Of a stretch of DNA of 64,000 nucleotides, positions 61,518-64,000 are shown in pieces. The stretch spans positions 1 through 64,000 of the forward strand of contig JAFZKN010000010.1 of assembly GCA_017553635.1 (NCBI GenBank). The letters are read 5' to 3'. This stretch comes from Treponema sp. (GTDB lineage Bacteria > Spirochaetota > Spirochaetia > Treponematales > Treponemataceae). The notes under the pieces were generated by a model that saw only the letters and a list, made by a program, of their open reading frames with translations, was not told the DNA's origin and ran no database searches. Position numbers and translations under genes: made by a program. Every line of letters starts with the position of its first letter. Position 1 is the stretch's first letter.

Positions 61518-63173
61518 TTACACAGCCCTTAAGCTTTCAGAAATGCTGAAGCAGTTGTCACCGACTTTTTCAATCTGGCGTACAATGTCGATGTAGAGAA
61601 GCTCTGATTTAACATCTGCACCGCTTTCAAGACGTTTTCTTGCAAGCTTTTTAAGATTCTTTCTAAACAGGTCAATCTGATCTTCGAGTTCTGATGCCAT
61701 AGAAAGCTTGTTTTCATCGAGCTGCTTGTTTATGTTAATACGGATAAACTGCAGGAACTGGCGTGCAAGTTCAACATAAGGAATCATTCTGTCCATATCG
61801 TCCTGCGGAAATTTCATGTTCTTTGAAATACTTTTTGCAATAAGCATTATGGTTGCAAAACAGTTGTCAGACATATTTTCAAGTTCTTCTACTATCTGAA
61901 TCATCAGTGAAATGTGATTAATCTGATTTTCTGTTACGTGAAGGCTTTCGCATTTTACAAGATAATGTGTAATCTGTTCATGCATCTGATCAAGATAATT
62001 TTCTGCCTTCTCTGCTTCTTCTACATGATTGTCTATAAAACTCTGATCTCTGTTTTTAAGTCCAATCTGAATTCTGTCAAACTCACCGGTTACGATATCT
62101 GTCATATCTGCAATTGCTTTTTCCGCACGGATGATGTATGCGGCAATATTTTCTTTTCCAAGAGGAGATTCAACAAAATCAAGCTTATAAGTAGAAGGAC
62201 GTTCGTTACTGTCGTCCTTAATGATCTTTCTAGAAAGCTTTAAAATTGGATTCTGAAGCGGAAGAAGAACAACTGTCGACAATACTTTAAATACAGTATG
62301 CAGCATTGAAATTCTGATTGCGATATTTGAATGTTCATGTCCTGGTGTTAATAAAGTTACAAGCTTTAAGAACGGAGTGAATGCAATAAGAACGATTACT
62401 GTTCCTGCAATATTAAAAAGAACATGAATAAATGCAGAACGTTTTGCATCTGCATCTGTTCCGGCTGCCGCAAGAACTGCATCAATTGTAGAACCTACGT
62501 TACTTCCGAGTGTGAGCGCTGCGGCAAATTCCCAGGTAATTGCATTTTTAATTGCAAGAGAGATTACGATACCGGAAAAGGCACTCGATGAATGTAAAAG
62601 AGCTGTAATTATGATTCCGATTATAAATCCTGCAAGAATCGAAAGTGCGCCGTAATCCTGTATTCTTGTTAACCAGAGAAGCTGATCCGGATCCTGTGGA
62701 ATTGCGCTCTGCAAAAGTTCAAGTCCAAGAAAGAGCATTCCGAATCCCATGAGGGCTTCACCCATGTTTTTATAAATTGCTTTTTTATGTAGTGTAAAAA
62801 GATAGCCGAATCCAAAGATAGGAATTGCCATTGCGGCAATCTTAAAATCAAATGTAGAAAGTGAAACGATCCAGGCTGTAATTGTCGTACCGATGTTTGC
62901 ACCAAATATCACGCCGACTGACTGTGCAAGTGTCAATAGTCCGGCGTTTACAAATGTAACAACCATGACGGTCGTAGCACCCGAAGACTGTATGATCATC
63001 GTCACAATCATACCGGTCAGAAGCGCAACAAACCGGTTTCCAGTCATTACACTAAGCGCCCTCTGGAGTCTCTCTCCCGCGCTCTTCTGGACACCGTCAC
63101 TCATAAGCTTCATTCCATAAAGAAGCAGAGCAAGCGCACCGAGAAACTCTAAAAATACTTTTATTACAGCCAT
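61518..63173 (-). CDS. Na+/phosphate cotransporter with PhoU-like domain
   Basis: The NptA/PNaS family protein moves phosphate with sodium. The two inverted halves show Q-S-S-G-A-T-T and H-S-S-S-A-F-S-G, the family repeats. About 10 membrane helices fill residues 1-320. The C-terminal 200 residues are helical and PhoU-like (E-E-L-E-N-M-S-D-N, K-V-G-D-N-C). I favour ATG 63173, giving the usual L-Y-G-M-K start; a TTG at 63212 could add 13 residues. Confidence 0.87.
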   Translation of the reverse strand: MAVIKVFLEFLGALALLLYGMKLMSDGVQKSAGERLQRALSVMTGNRFVALLTGMIVTMIIQSSGATTVMVVTFVNAGLLTLAQSVGVIFGANIGTTITAWIVSLSTFDFKIAAMAIPIFGFGYLFTLHKKAIYKNMGEALMGFGMLFLGLELLQSAIPQDPDQLLWLTRIQDYGALSILAGFIIGIIITALLHSSSAFSGIVISLAIKNAITWEFAAALTLGSNVGSTIDAVLAAAGTDADAKRSAFIHVLFNIAGTVIVLIAFTPFLKLVTLLTPGHEHSNIAIRISMLHTVFKVLSTVVLLPLQNPILKLSRKIIKDDSNERPSTYKLDFVESPLGKENIAAYIIRAEKAIADMTDIVTGEFDRIQIGLKNRDQSFIDNHVEEAEKAENYLDQMHEQITHYLVKCESLHVTENQINHISLMIQIVEELENMSDNCFATIMLIAKSISKNMKFPQDDMDRMIPYVELARQFLQFIRININKQLDENKLSMASELEDQIDLFRKNLKKLARKRLESGADVKSELLYIDIVRQIEKVGDNCFSISESLRAV

Positions 63174-63249
63174 ATTTAATTGAATAATATCAAAAAAAAG
63201 GCCCTCTTTCAATAGAGAAAAAAACCTGTAAAAAGCCTGATTGATGAAA

Positions 63250-63316
63250 TAAAAAAAATCGTAAACTCATAACCTCTAAATATAAAAAAATATAGAACGA
63301 TTATAAGTTTACGATT
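63250..63316 (-). terminator. intrinsic terminator of the STAS gene
   Basis: On the minus strand, AATCGTAAACT (plus 63306-63316) pairs with AGTTTACGATT (plus 63257-63267) and is followed by eight T. The loop is long, about 38 bases, so the terminator may be moderate. A smaller palindrome, ACCTGTCCACAGGT (63321-63334), lies between it and the gene end. Confidence 0.65.
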
Positions 63317-63340
63317 AAATACCTGTCCACAGGTTAAGTA

Positions 63341-63667
63341 TTATTCAACTTCTGTAACCGACTGAATAACCTTAAATGCTTCGAGGAAGCCTGTATCTTT
63401 TACACGGTTAAGAGCCGTAAATGACATGTTCATAAGATAAAGCTTATAACCGGATTCAAGCCCGTCATTAAAAGATGCAAAAAGCATACCCATTCCTGTT
63501 GAATCTATATCAATGACCTGAGACATATCAAGAACGACATTATTTCCTTTAATTTCTTCAAATATTTTTTCCTGGAGATCACCACAAGTATAAGAGTTTA
63601 CTGATCCGACAAGTTCATAAAGAACGTAGTTTGCACCGCGCTTTTCTGTAATTGCTAACTGTTCCAT
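63341..63667 (-). CDS. STAS-domain anti-sigma-factor antagonist-like protein
   Basis: A 108-residue STAS domain: G-S-V-N-S-Y-T-C-G-D-L, then V-V-L-D-M-S-Q-V-I-D-I-D-S-T-G-M-G. The D-S-T-G-M-G loop holds the serine or threonine usually phosphorylated by an anti-sigma kinase. It is a likely partner-switching regulator. The kinase is not in this window. It follows the acidic gene by 13 bp. Confidence 0.9.
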   Translation of the reverse strand: MEQLAITEKRGANYVLYELVGSVNSYTCGDLQEKIFEEIKGNNVVLDMSQVIDIDSTGMGMLFASFNDGLESGYKLYLMNMSFTALNRVKDTGFLEAFKVIQSVTEVE

Positions 63668-63680
63668 CTATACTGCCTCT

Positions 63681-64000
63681 CTATTTAATATCTTCGAAAA
63701 CATCAGGATCAACAATATCATCAACACTGATACCCGCAACATTTGTTAAGTCTGCATTCGGATTAGAAAAATCACCGCTGAACATGTCATCATCAAATGA
63801 ATCTGGTCCTGTAAAATCTTCTTCCGACCCTTCTATTACAGAAGTAAATTCACCAGCTTTTAAATCTGACATTGAGTCATTTTCTTCGTTATTTGAAGAC
63901 TGCTGTTTAATCATCTCTTCCTGTTCAACTACTTCATCTGGTTCAACATTTATAGAACTGTCAGAAACATTTTCATCAATTGCATTATCGATTAATGAAT
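63681..64000 (-). CDS. C-terminal part of an acidic protein, cut by the window edge
   Basis: The frame is open from 63681 to the end of the window, so the start is missing. At least 106 residues are visible and they are strongly acidic (many Asp, Glu, Ser and Asn), with no known domain. It ends D-V-F-E-D-I-K. It is upstream of the STAS gene in the same operon and could be the tail of a signalling protein. Confidence 0.6.
   Translation of the reverse strand, partial: SLIDNAIDENVSDSSINVEPDEVVEQEEMIKQQSSNNEENDSMSDLKAGEFTSVIEGSEEDFTGPDSFDDDMFSGDFSNPNADLTNVAGISVDDIVDPDVFEDIK

Noticed and set aside
1..64000. CRISPR arrays, tRNA or rRNA genes, insertion sequences.
   Set aside because: No regularly spaced repeats, no cloverleaf-forming intergenic segments and no transposase frames were seen; gaps between genes are mostly under 200 bases.

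Overview
The window looks like a chromosomal segment of a Treponema-like spirochaete. It is AT-rich, about 35-40% GC by eye. Many genes encode lipoproteins with loose spirochaetal lipoboxes (F-S-C, N-S-C, I-S-C). A Cache-type chemotaxis receptor, cyclic-nucleotide proteins and treponeme-style TPR, VWA and PilZ proteins are interleaved with housekeeping genes (gatB, gatCA, leuS, cysS, murB, pgi, pgsA, argR, trxA). This assignment is by gene content only. I see no rRNA, tRNA, CRISPR array or transposase.

Region 1 (1-7,900) is a defence island. A minus-strand four-gene operon reads C5 cytosine methyltransferase, a GHKL (MORC/MutL-like) ATPase with a C-terminal HEPN-like domain, a McrB-like AAA+ GTPase, and a DUF2357/McrC-like nuclease. 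A vsr mismatch endonuclease gene diverges from it. The operon ends in a 488-bp non-coding stretch with hairpin clusters and a duplicated element.

Region 2 (8,000-16,900) holds a beta-propeller adenylate cyclase followed by an orphan urea-type binding lipoprotein, a family 3 glycoside hydrolase lipoprotein, gatB, and a zur-znuA operon with a clear Fur-family operator.

Region 3 (16,900-31,400) carries two membrane diguanylate cyclases, a PilZ protein, a VWA protein, an XRE-cupin regulator, a trypsin-like protease, a phosphodiester glycosidase, a TPR protein, a lipase and a double cyclic-nucleotide-binding protein. It has both c-di-GMP and cAMP signalling parts.

Region 4 (31,400-43,200) holds murB and cysS (divergent), an ECF sigma/anti-sigma pair followed by an IPT-transglutaminase-like protein lacking its catalytic cysteine, a DsbD_2-like membrane protein plus polyferredoxin operon that ends in a LytTR regulator and a DUF3021 protein, and gatCA.

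Region 5 (43,200-64,000) holds a large membrane-anchored propeller protein with a TPR lipoprotein, a chemotaxis receptor, pgsA, a cytidylate-kinase-like/BON protein, Nudix, trxA, argR, a potassium channel with a soluble cyclic-nucleotide-binding partner, pgi, a NifX-like protein, an SGNH esterase, an EamA exporter, leuS, a Na/phosphate cotransporter, a STAS protein and the tail of an acidic protein cut by the window edge.

Several genes start 6-10 bases after a recognisable -10 box with no Shine-Dalgarno sequence, so leaderless transcripts seem common here. The most unusual items are the GHKL-HEPN restriction island, a terminator hairpin that encloses a promoter and a start codon (12,346-12,401), and a 21-bp-period direct repeat upstream of the LytTR operon.
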